Shown here piece by piece: positions 46,319 through 55,408 of a stretch of 64,000 nt of DNA. The notes beneath the pieces were generated by a model that did not search any database, was not told the origin of the DNA, and saw nothing but the letters and a program-made list of their open reading frames with translations. Source of the DNA: JAGNZR01 sp051659505 (GTDB taxonomy: Bacteria > Fusobacteriota > Fusobacteriia > Fusobacteriales > Fusobacteriaceae). Position numbers and translations under genes: made by a program. Position 1 is the stretch's first letter, and each line of letters starts with the position of its first letter. The stretch covers positions 62,001 through 126,000 of the forward strand of contig JBOFOQ010000004.1 of assembly GCA_051659505.1 (NCBI GenBank), written 5' to 3'.

Positions 46319-47695
46319 ATGGATAACGAACTTTTAAAGAAACTTCCCAAAGTAGATAAACTTTTAGCACATAAAGAATTAGAAACTTTGGCTAAAGAAA
46401 CAACTTATTATGTCTTTGTAGAAACTATTAAATCAGGTATAGAGTTTTTCAGAAACAGAATTTTAGCTAAAGAAATACTAAGTTTTACAGAAGAAGATGT
46501 ATTAGAAAAAATTAAAGCGTTAGGACAAAGTAATAAACTTTACAGTTTAAGAAAAGTGATAAATGGAACAGGGACAATAATTCATACAAATCTTGGTAGA
46601 TCTCTAATGTCCACTAAAATGATAGAGAATATGTCAGAAATTTCTTTAAACTATAATAACTTAGAATATGATTTACAAAAAGGTCGTAGAGGTAGTAGAT
46701 ATAGTCATTTAGAATCCCTTATTTGCAAAATTACAGGGGGAGAAAGAGCATTAGTAGTAAACAATAATGCAGCAGCAGTTATTATTTGTCTAAATGAATT
46801 TTCAAAAGAAGCAGAAACAATTGTTTCAAGAGGTGAACTAGTAGAAATAGGAGGTTCTTTTAGAATTCCTGATATTATGAGTTTGTCAGGGACTAATTTA
46901 GTAGAAGTAGGAACAACTAATAGAACACACAAAATTGATTATGAAAAAGCAATTACTGAAAATACTAATATGCTATTAAAAGTTCACTCATCAAATTATA
47001 AAATGTCTGGTTTTGTTAGCTCTGTTACTGTGGAAGAAATAGCTCAAATAGGAAAAGAGAAAAATTTAATAACAATGGAAGATATAGGAAGTGGTATTCT
47101 TATAGATTTATCAAAATATGGTATGGTAAAAGAGCCATCTGTTCAAGAAAGTATAAAAGCAGGAATAGATATAGTAACATTCAGTGGTGATAAACTTTTA
47201 GGAGGTCCACAAGCAGGAATAATAGTAGGGAAAAAAGAACTTATTGAAAGATTATTAAAAAACCAATATTTAAGAGCCTTTAGAATGAACAAAAATTCCA
47301 TTGCTTTATTAGAAGTAGTATTTAGCTACTATTTAGATGAACGAGAAGCTATTAAAGAGATTCCAACTTTAAGAATGATTTTAGAACCTAAAGAAAATGT
47401 TTATAAAAGAGCAGAGAATCTAAAAAAACTTTTAGAGGAAAATTTAATAAATTCCATAGTTATAGAAACAAGAGCAAAAATAGGTGGTGGGTCAATGCCA
47501 GAAGAAACAGTTCCTAGCTATGGACTAAGTTTTTTAGGAAATGCAAATTATTTAGAAGAAAAATTTAGACTTAACGAACCAGCAGTTATAGGTAGAATAT
47601 ATGATAATAGTTTTGTTATTGATATGAAAACTATACAAGAATCTGATTTTCATGAAATTTCAGAAATAGTTAAAAAAATTATGAAAAAAAAGTGA
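46319..47695 (+). CDS. selA: L-seryl-tRNA(Sec) selenium transferase
   Basis: 458 residues. PLP enzyme that converts Ser-tRNA(Sec) to selenocysteyl-tRNA(Sec) using selenophosphate. Motifs: INGTGTIIHTNLGRS, VVNNNAAAVIICLNE, MEDIGSGILIDL and the PLP lysine in FSGDKLLGGPQAGIIVG (Lys about 292). It begins 8 bp after selD with AGGAG and ends 7 bp before selB, so the three form one operon. Confidence 0.96.
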   Translation: MDNELLKKLPKVDKLLAHKELETLAKETTYYVFVETIKSGIEFFRNRILAKEILSFTEEDVLEKIKALGQSNKLYSLRKVINGTGTIIHTNLGRSLMSTKMIENMSEISLNYNNLEYDLQKGRRGSRYSHLESLICKITGGERALVVNNNAAAVIICLNEFSKEAETIVSRGELVEIGGSFRIPDIMSLSGTNLVEVGTTNRTHKIDYEKAITENTNMLLKVHSSNYKMSGFVSSVTVEEIAQIGKEKNLITMEDIGSGILIDLSKYGMVKEPSVQESIKAGIDIVTFSGDKLLGGPQAGIIVGKKELIERLLKNQYLRAFRMNKNSIALLEVVFSYYLDEREAIKEIPTLRMILEPKENVYKRAENLKKLLEENLINSIVIETRAKIGGGSMPEETVPSYGLSFLGNANYLEEKFRLNEPAVIGRIYDNSFVIDMKTIQESDFHEISEIVKKIMKKK

Positions 47696-47702
47696 GGGAA
47701 AA

Positions 47703-49604
47703 GTGAGAAATTTAATAATAGGGACAGCTGGGCACATTGATCACGGAAAAACAACACTAATAAAAAATTTAACAGGATTTGATACTGATACCTTGCCTGA
47801 AGAATCTAAAAGAGGAATGACTATAAATCTGGGCTTTGCATACTATACTCTTCCTTCAGAAAAAAAAGTAGGAATAATAGATGTTCCTGGTCATGAAAAA
47901 TTTATAAAAAATATGGTTGCAGGAGCTTCAGGAATAGATTTTATTATGCTTGTTATAGCTTGTGATGACGGAATAATGCCGCAAACAATAGAACATTCTA
48001 ATATTTGTAAAATATTAGGAGTTGAAAAAGGTATAATAGTATTAACAAAAAGAGATTTAGCTTCAAATGAAAGAGTTTTAGAAATAAAAGAAGAAATAAA
48101 AGAGAAATTCAAGGATTCTTTTTTAGGAACTTTACCTATTGTAGAGGTAAGTTCAAAATCTTCAGAATCATATGAAAATTTAAAAAATGTTTTAAATCAA
48201 GAATTGGAAAATTTAAGTTTAGAAAATAAAAATGAAACTGATTTTAGAATGGCTGTGGATAGAGTATTTACTGTTAAAGGCTTTGGAACAGTAGTAACTG
48301 GAACAACAATTTCAGGAATTATAAATGAAGGTGATACTATAACTTTGTACCCTAATAAAACTATTCATAAAGTAAAAGGTATTCAAAATCACGGTGTTAA
48401 AATGCTTAAGTTAGATGCAGGAAACAGATGTGCGCTAAATTTAAGTAATTTAGAAGTACAAGAAGTGAGAAGAGGAGATATTATATCTAAAAATAAAGAT
48501 TTAGATATTTCTAGTCGTGTAGATTGTATTTTTACTTTATTAAATGAAAAGAATAAAATAAAAAATAATAGTAGAATTAGATTACATATTGGAACTACAG
48601 AAGTTATTGGTAGAATAAAATTATTAATGGATGATGAAATAACAACTTCTAAACCAGCTTATGTCCAACTTGAACTAGAGGATAGTATTGTAGCAGTATC
48701 TGGAAGTATAGGAGTAATTAGAAATTATTCTCCCCTTGATACAATAGGTGGAGTAAAAATTCTGAACCCTTGTGGAACTAAGACTAAAAAAAGAAATTTA
48801 GAATATGTAGAAAGATTAGAGTCTTTAGCTTATGGTGATAAAAATTCAAAAATAGTTTCACTTTTAAAATCTAAAAAACTTACATTTTTAACTTTACAAG
48901 AAATTATAAAAGAAATTGGTGAAGATATAAAAGAAGAAGAAATTCAAAGTTTAGTTGAGAACAAAGAAGTGATTTTCCTTGAGAATTTAGATTTAAAAAA
49001 ATATATTGCTACAACAGAATTTTCAAGAGTTTCTGAACTAGTGAAAAAACTATTAGAAGAATTTCATGAGAAAAATAGGATGAAAAAAGGGATTCAGCGG
49101 TCAGAACTAAAAAATAAACTGCTAAACTCTCTTTCTATAAAAGAGTTTAACTCTATTTTAAGCAATCTTCAAAATGAACTATTAGATGTTGAAAATGATA
49201 TCATATCTATTAAAAACTATAAAATAAAGTTATCTAAAGATGAAAAAAAAATAAAAGATGAAATACTAACAATTTATAAAGAATATGGATTTGCACCTGA
49301 AAGCATGGATAAAATATTAGATAAAATAGAAAAAACTAAAAAAATAGAGTTTCTGAAATTACATGAATTTTTATCAGATGGAGGATTTTTAATTTCATTA
49401 GTACAAAATATATTTATAATGAGAGGTTTTTTTATAGAAGCGGAAAAACGTTTAAGAGATTTTATTTCTTTGAATCAAAAAATAACTCTTAAGGAATATA
49501 AAGATATATTAGATATTAGTAGAAAAGAAGCACTTATTATCTTAGAAAAATTTGATGTATTAGGTGTTACAAAAAGAATAGAAGATTATAGAGTTTTAAA
49601 ATAA
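47703..49604 (+). CDS. selB: Selenocysteine-specific elongation factor SelB
   Basis: 633 residues. N-terminal EF-Tu-like GTPase (GTAGHIDHGKTTLIKNL, DVPGHEKFIKNMVAGA, LTKRDL) and domains II-III, then C-terminal winged helices (about residues 390-633) that bind the SECIS hairpin of mRNA. Delivers Sec-tRNA to UGA codons. The GTG start follows GAGGG. Nothing missing compared with bacterial SelB. Confidence 0.96.
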   Translation: MRNLIIGTAGHIDHGKTTLIKNLTGFDTDTLPEESKRGMTINLGFAYYTLPSEKKVGIIDVPGHEKFIKNMVAGASGIDFIMLVIACDDGIMPQTIEHSNICKILGVEKGIIVLTKRDLASNERVLEIKEEIKEKFKDSFLGTLPIVEVSSKSSESYENLKNVLNQELENLSLENKNETDFRMAVDRVFTVKGFGTVVTGTTISGIINEGDTITLYPNKTIHKVKGIQNHGVKMLKLDAGNRCALNLSNLEVQEVRRGDIISKNKDLDISSRVDCIFTLLNEKNKIKNNSRIRLHIGTTEVIGRIKLLMDDEITTSKPAYVQLELEDSIVAVSGSIGVIRNYSPLDTIGGVKILNPCGTKTKKRNLEYVERLESLAYGDKNSKIVSLLKSKKLTFLTLQEIIKEIGEDIKEEEIQSLVENKEVIFLENLDLKKYIATTEFSRVSELVKKLLEEFHEKNRMKKGIQRSELKNKLLNSLSIKEFNSILSNLQNELLDVENDIISIKNYKIKLSKDEKKIKDEILTIYKEYGFAPESMDKILDKIEKTKKIEFLKLHEFLSDGGFLISLVQNIFIMRGFFIEAEKRLRDFISLNQKITLKEYKDILDISRKEALIILEKFDVLGVTKRIEDYRVLK

Positions 49605-49623
49605 ATTTGATTTAGGAGGGGAA

Positions 49624-50220
49624 ATGAGAGAAATTTTAAAAAAAGTGAATGCCATAGGAAAGGTTTGTCCATTACCAGTAATTATGACTAAAAATGCTTT
49701 AAAAGAGATAACAGAAGGATTTTTAGAAGTAACGGTAGATAACCTTACAGCTTCACAAAATATTGAAAAGTTATGTAAAGAAATAAAAATGATTTCTACT
49801 TTAGAAAAAAAAGATGACCTTTATATTATTCAAATTGAAAAGAAAATTTTATTAAATGAAATTGAAGAAAAAAAAGAAGATAGAAATAATGTAGTTGTAG
49901 TAATTGATTCAACAGAAATGGGAAAAGGAAAAGAAGAACTAGGGAAAATATTAATGAAGGGATTTATTTATACTTTAACAGAGTTAGAAACTCTTCCTAC
50001 AAGTGTTATATTATATAATGCTGGTGTTCTACTTGGTGTTCAAGGTTCTGACTCAGAAGAAGATTTAAAAAAATTAGAAGAACTAGGAGTTTCTATTTTT
50101 TTATGTGGAGCATGTACTAATTTTTATAATGTTACAGAAAAAATAAAAATAGGAACAATAACTAATATGTATAATATTCTTAACATTCAAATGAAAGGAG
50201 ATAAAATAATAAAACCATGA
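49624..50220 (+). CDS. yedF: YedF-like selenium metabolism protein (TusA domain + DsrE-like domain)
   Basis: 198 residues. N-terminal TusA/SirA domain with the CPLP motif (AIGKVCPLPVIMTKNALKE), then a second domain (VVVIDSTEMGKGKEELGK, VQGSDSEEDLKKLEELG, LCGACTNFY) with the DsrE-like pattern. Proteins of this two-domain type occur beside selD in selenium users and are thought to handle selenium or sulfur as persulfide/perselenide. The Cys of CPLP and of CGACTNF are candidate carriers. It overlaps the next gene by 4 bp (ATGA). Confidence 0.88.
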   Translation: MREILKKVNAIGKVCPLPVIMTKNALKEITEGFLEVTVDNLTASQNIEKLCKEIKMISTLEKKDDLYIIQIEKKILLNEIEEKKEDRNNVVVVIDSTEMGKGKEELGKILMKGFIYTLTELETLPTSVILYNAGVLLGVQGSDSEEDLKKLEELGVSIFLCGACTNFYNVTEKIKIGTITNMYNILNIQMKGDKIIKP

Positions 50221-50486
50221 TAAGAGAAGAAACATTTTTAATATTAGTTGCAGATTCCACACACTTAATAATAAAAACAGAAGTACTTTTAAAAAATAAT
50301 AATATAAGATGTAGAGTAATACCTCTTCCTGCTGAGCTAAAAGCAAGTTGTGGTCTTTCAGTAAAGTGTGAAGTTGAAAATTTAAAAGAAATAAAAAAAA
50401 TATTAAATGAAAATAAAATAGAAGCAGAATTAGAAGTTTATAAAGTTTATAAAGTTGGATTAAAAAAATCCTTTGAAAAGATTTAA
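50217..50486 (+). CDS. DUF3343 small protein, putative Se/S carrier
   Basis: 89 residues. LILVADSTHLIIKTEVLLKN and RVIPLPAELKASCGLSVKCEV with two Cys match DUF3343, a short family often encoded with YedF and SelD. The Cys pair may accept selenium from the YedF-like protein; this is inference from context. The start overlaps the yedF stop. tRNA-Sec follows 69 bp later, after its own promoter. Confidence 0.82.
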   Translation: MIREETFLILVADSTHLIIKTEVLLKNNNIRCRVIPLPAELKASCGLSVKCEVENLKEIKKILNENKIEAELEVYKVYKVGLKKSFEKI

Positions 50487-50513
50487 GAGATGCTCTATTT
50501 GTTATTTTAACCG

Positions 50514-50542
50514 TTGACACTTGCTATAAATTATGGTAACAT
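50514..50542 (+). promoter_or_regulatory. Promoter for tRNA-Sec
   Basis: Consensus TTGACA at 50514-50519, 17-bp spacer, TAACAT at 50537-50542, 13 bp before the tRNA. Confidence 0.7.
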
Positions 50543-50555
50543 TACTTAGTCACGT

Positions 50556-50649
50556 GGAAGCGGATGGGTAACTGGTGTTCCCTCCAGTCTTCAAAACTGC
50601 GTTAGCGACTCTGGTCGTTGGTAGGTTCGATTCCTACACGCTTCCGCCA
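50556..50649 (+). tRNA. selC: Selenocysteine tRNA (anticodon TCA)
   Basis: 94 nt including CCA. Acceptor GGAAGCG pairs with CGCTTCC with discriminator G; the anticodon loop CTTCAAA gives TCA; a long variable arm (GTTAGCGACTCTGGTCGTTGG) and T loop GGTTCGATTCC follow. All are features of tRNA-Sec. It decodes the UGA of selD and other selenoprotein genes. Its 3' 18 bases are the left half of a 25-bp direct repeat whose second copy lies 8.4 kb downstream, so it is the insertion target of the adjacent island. Confidence 0.95.
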
Positions 50650-50656
50650 AATAAAT
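50632..50656 (+). repeat. attL: 3' end of tRNA-Sec
   Basis: Starts tcctacacg and ends gccaaataaat; identical over 25 bases to 59014-59038. It covers the 3' T arm, the acceptor strand, CCA and 7 bases of flank. Upstream of it the two loci differ. Confidence 0.9.
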
Positions 50657-50679
50657 TCTTGTAAATAGTGAAAAAATTT

Positions 50680-50725
50680 AAATAGTAAACTATTAGTAAA
50701 TATTAATAGTTTACTATTTTTTATT
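50680..50725 (+). terminator. Terminator after tRNA-Sec, inside the island
   Basis: Perfect 16-bp stem aaatagtaaactatta / taatagtttactattt (50680-50695, 50704-50719) with an 8-nt loop, then T run. Confidence 0.9.
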
Positions 50726-50765
50726 TATTTTTAATAAATTGTAAAATGAATTGTCCTAAAAGTTA

Positions 50766-51060
50766 GTCAAAAAAAGTAACTCATGATAAAATCAATATGC
50801 TGAGGAAAAACTCAAATTAAACGTCAGCGAAAGAAGATTAATCATGAATAGATATAATGATATCATAAAAAATAAACAATTTACTCTTACTTATATTCGA
50901 ATATATTTTTAGGAATATTAAATAAATATTTACCAGTTAAGAAAAACAAGAAAAAAAGAAAGTATGTATGAACAATAGAATAAAAAATTATGTTAAAAGT
51001 GAGCATATTGAATTAATTAATTTTTTTGAAAATTTGAGACAACTAAACTTGCAATTTAAC
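50766..51060 (+). repeat. Left arm of the inverted repeats enclosing the Cas13a locus
   Basis: Non-coding today. Block A (about 50770-50880) and block B (about 50983-51060) match the reverse complement of 57160-57270 and 56931-57010 in the same order. Block A contains a codon-like frame EEKLKLNVSERRLIMNRYND, aligning with EEKCKLNISEKRLIMSISND on the other side; substitutions respect the frame, so both are probably decayed copies of one coding sequence, which I do not recognise. The 650 bp between tRNA-Sec and cas13a holds this arm, a promoter and one tiny ORF. Confidence 0.75.
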
Positions 51061-51079
51061 AAATTTTACCTATAAATAC

Positions 51080-51115
51080 TTGACACTATCAAAATGATAA
51101 AAAACATGCTACAAT
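51080..51115 (+). promoter_or_regulatory. Promoter-like module upstream of cas13a
   Basis: TTGACA at 51080-51085 and an extended -10 TGC-TACAAT (51107-51115), 24 bp apart. The spacing is too long for a standard sigma70 pair, so the extended -10 probably acts alone. It is preceded at 51041-51060 by aactaaacttgcaatttaac. The same module, with the same 24-bp spacing, occurs before the CRISPR array. Confidence 0.45.
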
Positions 51116-51178
51116 TAAATAAATAACTCCTATACTTAAACCAATTATTAAGGAAACTTAAAAAATGGAGATGGTTAT

Positions 51179-51247
51179 ATGAAATTAAAAATTATACTTG
51201 AACTTTTGTTAAAACCTTTTAATTCAACTCATACAATTAAAAATTAA
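51179..51247 (+). CDS. Candidate 22-residue leader ORF upstream of cas13a
   Basis: ATG 51179, protein MKLKIILELLLKPFNSTHTI followed by KN and stop. It is preceded by TGGAGATGG, the same ribosome-site string found before cas13a (GGAGATGGGACGTAATG), and both proteins begin MKL. It could be a leader peptide, or a duplicated and shortened copy of the cas13a start. Evidence is limited to these signals. Confidence 0.3.
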   Translation: MKLKIILELLLKPFNSTHTIKN

Positions 51248-51373
51248 AAAAAATATTAAAAGAGACTATGGAAAAAATTAGTTATTAAAATTAAATGGAA
51301 TAAATTATATTTTCATTAAGAAAACAGACTATAAATAAATAATTTAAAAAATCTAAAAAGGAGATGGGACGTA

Positions 51374-54300
51374 ATGAAATTGCTTAAAGAAAATAATTTA
51401 ATAACGAAAGATAATAAAATTTATGATGAAAATTTAAAAGAAATAAATGAAGAGAAATTTAGAGAAAGTGTTTTTTTTACAAAAGAAATAACTAAAAATA
51501 TAAGAAATAAAGATACTAAAATCAGAGTAAACCTGGAATTTAATATAATGGAGCCTTATACAAACTATTCGCAAAACTCTAAGTATATAAAGAAAAATTT
51601 TATAAAAAAATTAATAATGAATGAGTTTAAACCGTATATAAGTAAGACATATTTGAAAATTGAAGAAAAACCTGAAGAGTATAAAATATTATTTAATGAG
51701 CTCTATAGTATTAAGGATGAGAATATTGAAGAAACATATTTAAAAAATTATATTATTCCTGCAAAATTGAAAAATTTACTAATAAAAACAATTTTAATTA
51801 GTATTCTAAGAGATAAATACATGAAGAAAAATGATATTATTGCTGAAGTAAAAAAAATCTTTGACTCATTAAGAAAACAGTATTTAAAAAAACTGAAATC
51901 AGAAAAAAAAATAGATATAGATATGGATATATTGAAAGAAGTAGAAACTGTTGCAGAATCTTTTTTTAGCTGTGAAAATATACAAAAAGAGAATGAAATT
52001 TATCAGAGGACAAAGATTTCACCAAAAGAAATTTTGAAATACTCTTTGAATAAAAATAATAAAGAATTGATAGAATTCATTTATAATATTTTATTAAAGT
52101 TAAAAGGAGAAAAAGTTGAACTTAAAAAAACTTCTGATATTTTAAATATAGAAAAAACATTTGAAAAAATTATAGCAGGAATTTATGGAGAAAAAATTAT
52201 TAATACAAAAAACGTCGTATTAAAAAATAAAAGAATGACAGCTAAAGAGTATTGGGAAAAAAAATTAAAAGAGAACGATTTCAAGGGTTTCTTAGAGAGA
52301 AGTAGGGAAAATTTAGAACTTTTCATTGAAGCTAAAGGCAAAACTCCAGAAAACTATTTTGGAACTTATGTAAAATTATGTGAAGCTGAAAATAATAAAG
52401 AGAAATATTTTGAAATAAAATTAGTTTATGAAGCTTTAATGGCAGCGGTAAATAAAAGTAAAACACGAAAAAAATATGGACATACTTACTTATTAAATGA
52501 GGAAAAAATAAAAGATTTTGTTATCCATAAAATGAGAAATAGATATAATTTATATAAAATGAATTATGGTAAAGAAAAATATGCTACTATTAATTTAGAT
52601 GATAACGAAAAAATTACTCATGAAAAAATGGACTCGGCTAAAAGAATTGAGTGTCAAATTGACGAAAGTATGGGTGAAAAAATAAACAACTATATTTCAT
52701 TTGCTAATTTTAATATTTCAAGAATGCTAAAGATACCTTTTAAAACAGACTGTATAGGCATAAAAATGAATGAAAATGCAATTCCTGCATATATAAAAAT
52801 ACAAGAGGAATGTAATTATATAGGATATAATAATGTAATTTATCCTACTGCTGAAGGCATGATTCAAGGGATAGACTATTCAGAGTTATTAGAGGAACAA
52901 GTGAAGTCGTTATCAAGATTAAGACATACCTCTGTCCACTATAGAATAGTTAAGCCAATTGCTTTTAATGAAATAAAATTAGAAAACACGACTAAATTAT
53001 GTCAACATATCATCAATAATTTTAAAATAACAAAGAAAAAGCAATTAGAAAGTGCTAATTTAAAATATATTATAGATGAAGAGAAACTTAAAACTTTTTT
53101 TGAAGGTATTAACTTTACATTAGAAAAATCTAATAAATTTTTAAGTTTTAATCATTTGGTTAGAAATGAGTTTTTAGGTAAATTTATAGAAAAAATAAAG
53201 TATGGTGAGTATAGTTTTTTGGATAAATTAAAACTAAAGAAGCTAGTTGAAGATGAATTTAAAAATAAAGAGGAACCAAAATTTGATGAAGTATTAGCTG
53301 GAATTTTAAAAAAAGCTAAAGAGAATAGTGAATATAAGGAAGTTAATAAATATATAACTGCGTATACATTTATTTTAAGAGAAATTTATTCCAATAATTT
53401 TATTCAACAAAATAGTGAGAAGCTAAAAAAAAATTACTCAAAAGGCAAAGAGATACTAAGAAAGATAAATAGAAATCCAGATTATGATTTTAAAAATAAA
53501 AAATCACAAAAAGTAAGGTTTAATTTACAAAGTTACTTGAAAGAATTTGAGAGTGTACAAATAGATGAGTTAAAATCTAGAATTCAAAAAGAGATTGCTT
53601 TGTGTGAAGATAAAAAAAATGAAAAGAATGAAAATAAAGAAAAACAAGAACAACGAATAAAGAATTTAAAAAGGTATGAACAATATGTTTTTTCTGCTAT
53701 GTTTATTGATTATATGAATAAAGAATACTCAAAAATAGATTTGTTTAAAGAAGATTTTGAAGAAGTTTCAGATACAAAGATTGAAGTAGAAATAGAAGTT
53801 AATTTAAAAGACATTGATTCATTCGCAAACAAATCTGAAAAGGAGACGAGCACTTTAGATTGGTTTAATTTAGGATTATATTTAGATAATAGAAAAAGAA
53901 ATAAATTACTAGGTGCATTAAGAAATTATTGTGAAAAAGTTACTAATCAGAAAGATGAAATAAAAAAAATTATTTTACCACTTTCACTCTGCTCATTAAT
54001 CGGGGAAATAAATTATGAAGTCATAAAAAAAAATGATATGTATTTTAATAGTATAGAAACATCAATTAAAAAATTTATTCCAGGTATAAAAGAATATGAT
54101 GCTAAAATAAAAAAAGAGCTCACATTAAATGATTTTTATTATGATGCTTCAGGAAAATTAATACAATTTGGAAGTTTTGAAAAAATAAGAAAATACGGTC
54201 TAAACGAAATGTTTTTTCTAAATAAAGATAAATTTATCGTTCGGGAAGAGTATGTTAATAAATATATTAAATTTGCTAAAAAAGAGGAAAAAAGTAAGGC

Positions 54301-55114
54301 TGAGCAATTAATCTTTAGTGAATATTCTAATATTATAAAACTGAATGTTTTAGATGAAGCAATGGCGTTAATAACTGATATTATGGAAAAATATCTATCG
54401 TGGATAAGGATTTTAGAAAGAGATATGCTACATATGAAAATATCTGATAAATATAATTGTGGTAAGGAGTTTTATGAAGATATGCTTGTAGAAGTGCCGC
54501 AAAAAAATTGGAGATTTTATTTAGAACATAGACGTGATGAGGACTTTCAGAGTACCCTTGAAACAGAAAATTCAAAGACTAAGTTGAAAAAATTAAAAAA
54601 ATATGATTTGGTCGAAAAACTATTTCCAAAAGGGAGTAATAACTTAACTGATTTTGATAAAGATTTTTATAAAAATTTTAAGTTAGGATATTTTATGTTA
54701 AAAATAAGAGACTGTATAGCACACTTAAATATATTTCAATCAAATGATATGAATAAGGAAGAAGTAGATAAGGGATTAGACTTATATATGAGTGAATTAA
54801 ACAAATTATATGGTAAACCTATAAATTTTTTATTTAATTCAGGAGACGAAACTTCAATATTTGAAAATTTAACATTAATTGCAGGTTATGATATGAAAAA
54901 AAGAACTGGAATGTATAGTTCTATAAAACATATTTTTGATACCCATGGATATGAACTAATATTAAATAGAGATAGTAAAAGAATAATTTTAGATTTAAAA
55001 GGAAAAAGCAAAAAAATAAAAAATGAAAAGAAAGAAGAAGTAATATACATTCAAAATGAAGAAAAAGCAAAAATAATGAAAAAATTATTATCATTTGAAA
55101 GTTTTAACGTATAA
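51374..55114 (+). CDS. cas13a: CRISPR-associated RNA-guided RNase Cas13a (type VI-A effector)
   Basis: 1246 residues, in the usual size range for Cas13a (about 1050-1390). Two HEPN ribonuclease motifs RxxxxH are present: R517-HTSV-H522 in SLSRLRHTSVHYRIVKP and R1112-DCIA-H1117 in KIRDCIAHLNIF, the second near the C-terminus as the Cas13a layout requires. The Lys-rich remainder is consistent with crRNA binding and the Helical-1/Helical-2 regions. The enzyme would process its own crRNAs, cut RNA matching a spacer and then cleave bystander RNA, causing dormancy. GGAGATGG precedes ATG. An array of type VI-A repeats lies 295 bp downstream on the same strand; no cas1/cas2 are nearby. Overall base and codon composition is even more A-rich than the flanking genes, in keeping with horizontal gain. 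Confidence 0.95.
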   Translation: MKLLKENNLITKDNKIYDENLKEINEEKFRESVFFTKEITKNIRNKDTKIRVNLEFNIMEPYTNYSQNSKYIKKNFIKKLIMNEFKPYISKTYLKIEEKPEEYKILFNELYSIKDENIEETYLKNYIIPAKLKNLLIKTILISILRDKYMKKNDIIAEVKKIFDSLRKQYLKKLKSEKKIDIDMDILKEVETVAESFFSCENIQKENEIYQRTKISPKEILKYSLNKNNKELIEFIYNILLKLKGEKVELKKTSDILNIEKTFEKIIAGIYGEKIINTKNVVLKNKRMTAKEYWEKKLKENDFKGFLERSRENLELFIEAKGKTPENYFGTYVKLCEAENNKEKYFEIKLVYEALMAAVNKSKTRKKYGHTYLLNEEKIKDFVIHKMRNRYNLYKMNYGKEKYATINLDDNEKITHEKMDSAKRIECQIDESMGEKINNYISFANFNISRMLKIPFKTDCIGIKMNENAIPAYIKIQEECNYIGYNNVIYPTAEGMIQGIDYSELLEEQVKSLSRLRHTSVHYRIVKPIAFNEIKLENTTKLCQHIINNFKITKKKQLESANLKYIIDEEKLKTFFEGINFTLEKSNKFLSFNHLVRNEFLGKFIEKIKYGEYSFLDKLKLKKLVEDEFKNKEEPKFDEVLAGILKKAKENSEYKEVNKYITAYTFILREIYSNNFIQQNSEKLKKNYSKGKEILRKINRNPDYDFKNKKSQKVRFNLQSYLKEFESVQIDELKSRIQKEIALCEDKKNEKNENKEKQEQRIKNLKRYEQYVFSAMFIDYMNKEYSKIDLFKEDFEEVSDTKIEVEIEVNLKDIDSFANKSEKETSTLDWFNLGLYLDNRKRNKLLGALRNYCEKVTNQKDEIKKIILPLSLCSLIGEINYEVIKKNDMYFNSIETSIKKFIPGIKEYDAKIKKELTLNDFYYDASGKLIQFGSFEKIRKYGLNEMFFLNKDKFIVREEYVNKYIKFAKKEEKSKAEQLIFSEYSNIIKLNVLDEAMALITDIMEKYLSWIRILERDMLHMKISDKYNCGKEFYEDMLVEVPQKNWRFYLEHRRDEDFQSTLETENSKTKLKKLKKYDLVEKLFPKGSNNLTDFDKDFYKNFKLGYFMLKIRDCIAHLNIFQSNDMNKEEVDKGLDLYMSELNKLYGKPINFLFNSGDETSIFENLTLIAGYDMKKRTGMYSSIKHIFDTHGYELILNRDSKRIILDLKGKSKKIKNEKKEEVIYIQNEEKAKIMKKLLSFESFNV

Positions 55115-55408
55115 TCAAAATATTTATTTTGGTTAATAAAAATATTAAAACAAAAGAGTATAATTCATTATTAATATAAAATACTAACAACAAAGAGTAT
55201 AAAACTTTCACATATTAGTGACAATTAAATTTGCAATTTAAGAAACTTGCAAGTTAGCAATAAATATATGGACAAATAATACTTGAAGGTATATACTGTA
55301 AAAGTACTAAATTATACATTAATTAGTATTTATAGGTAAGACTGTATAAAAAATCAGTCTAAAAAGCAAAAAAAAATAGAAAACCCCATAAAATAAGAAA
55401 AGCTATGG
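55115..55408 (+). promoter_or_regulatory. CRISPR leader with promoter-like module
   Basis: Between cas13a and the first repeat. At 55221-55245 a copy of the element acaattaaatttgcaattta (as before cas13a) is followed by TTGAAG (55283-55288), 24 bp and TATACA (55313-55318). A small stem agactg/cagtct lies at 55338-55359. The precursor crRNA would start near 55325, about 80 nt before the first repeat. Confidence 0.5.

Noticed and set aside
50650..51373. Integrase or excisionase gene at the left end of the island
   Set aside because: All frames are short and interrupted; only decayed repeat sequence and a promoter are visible.
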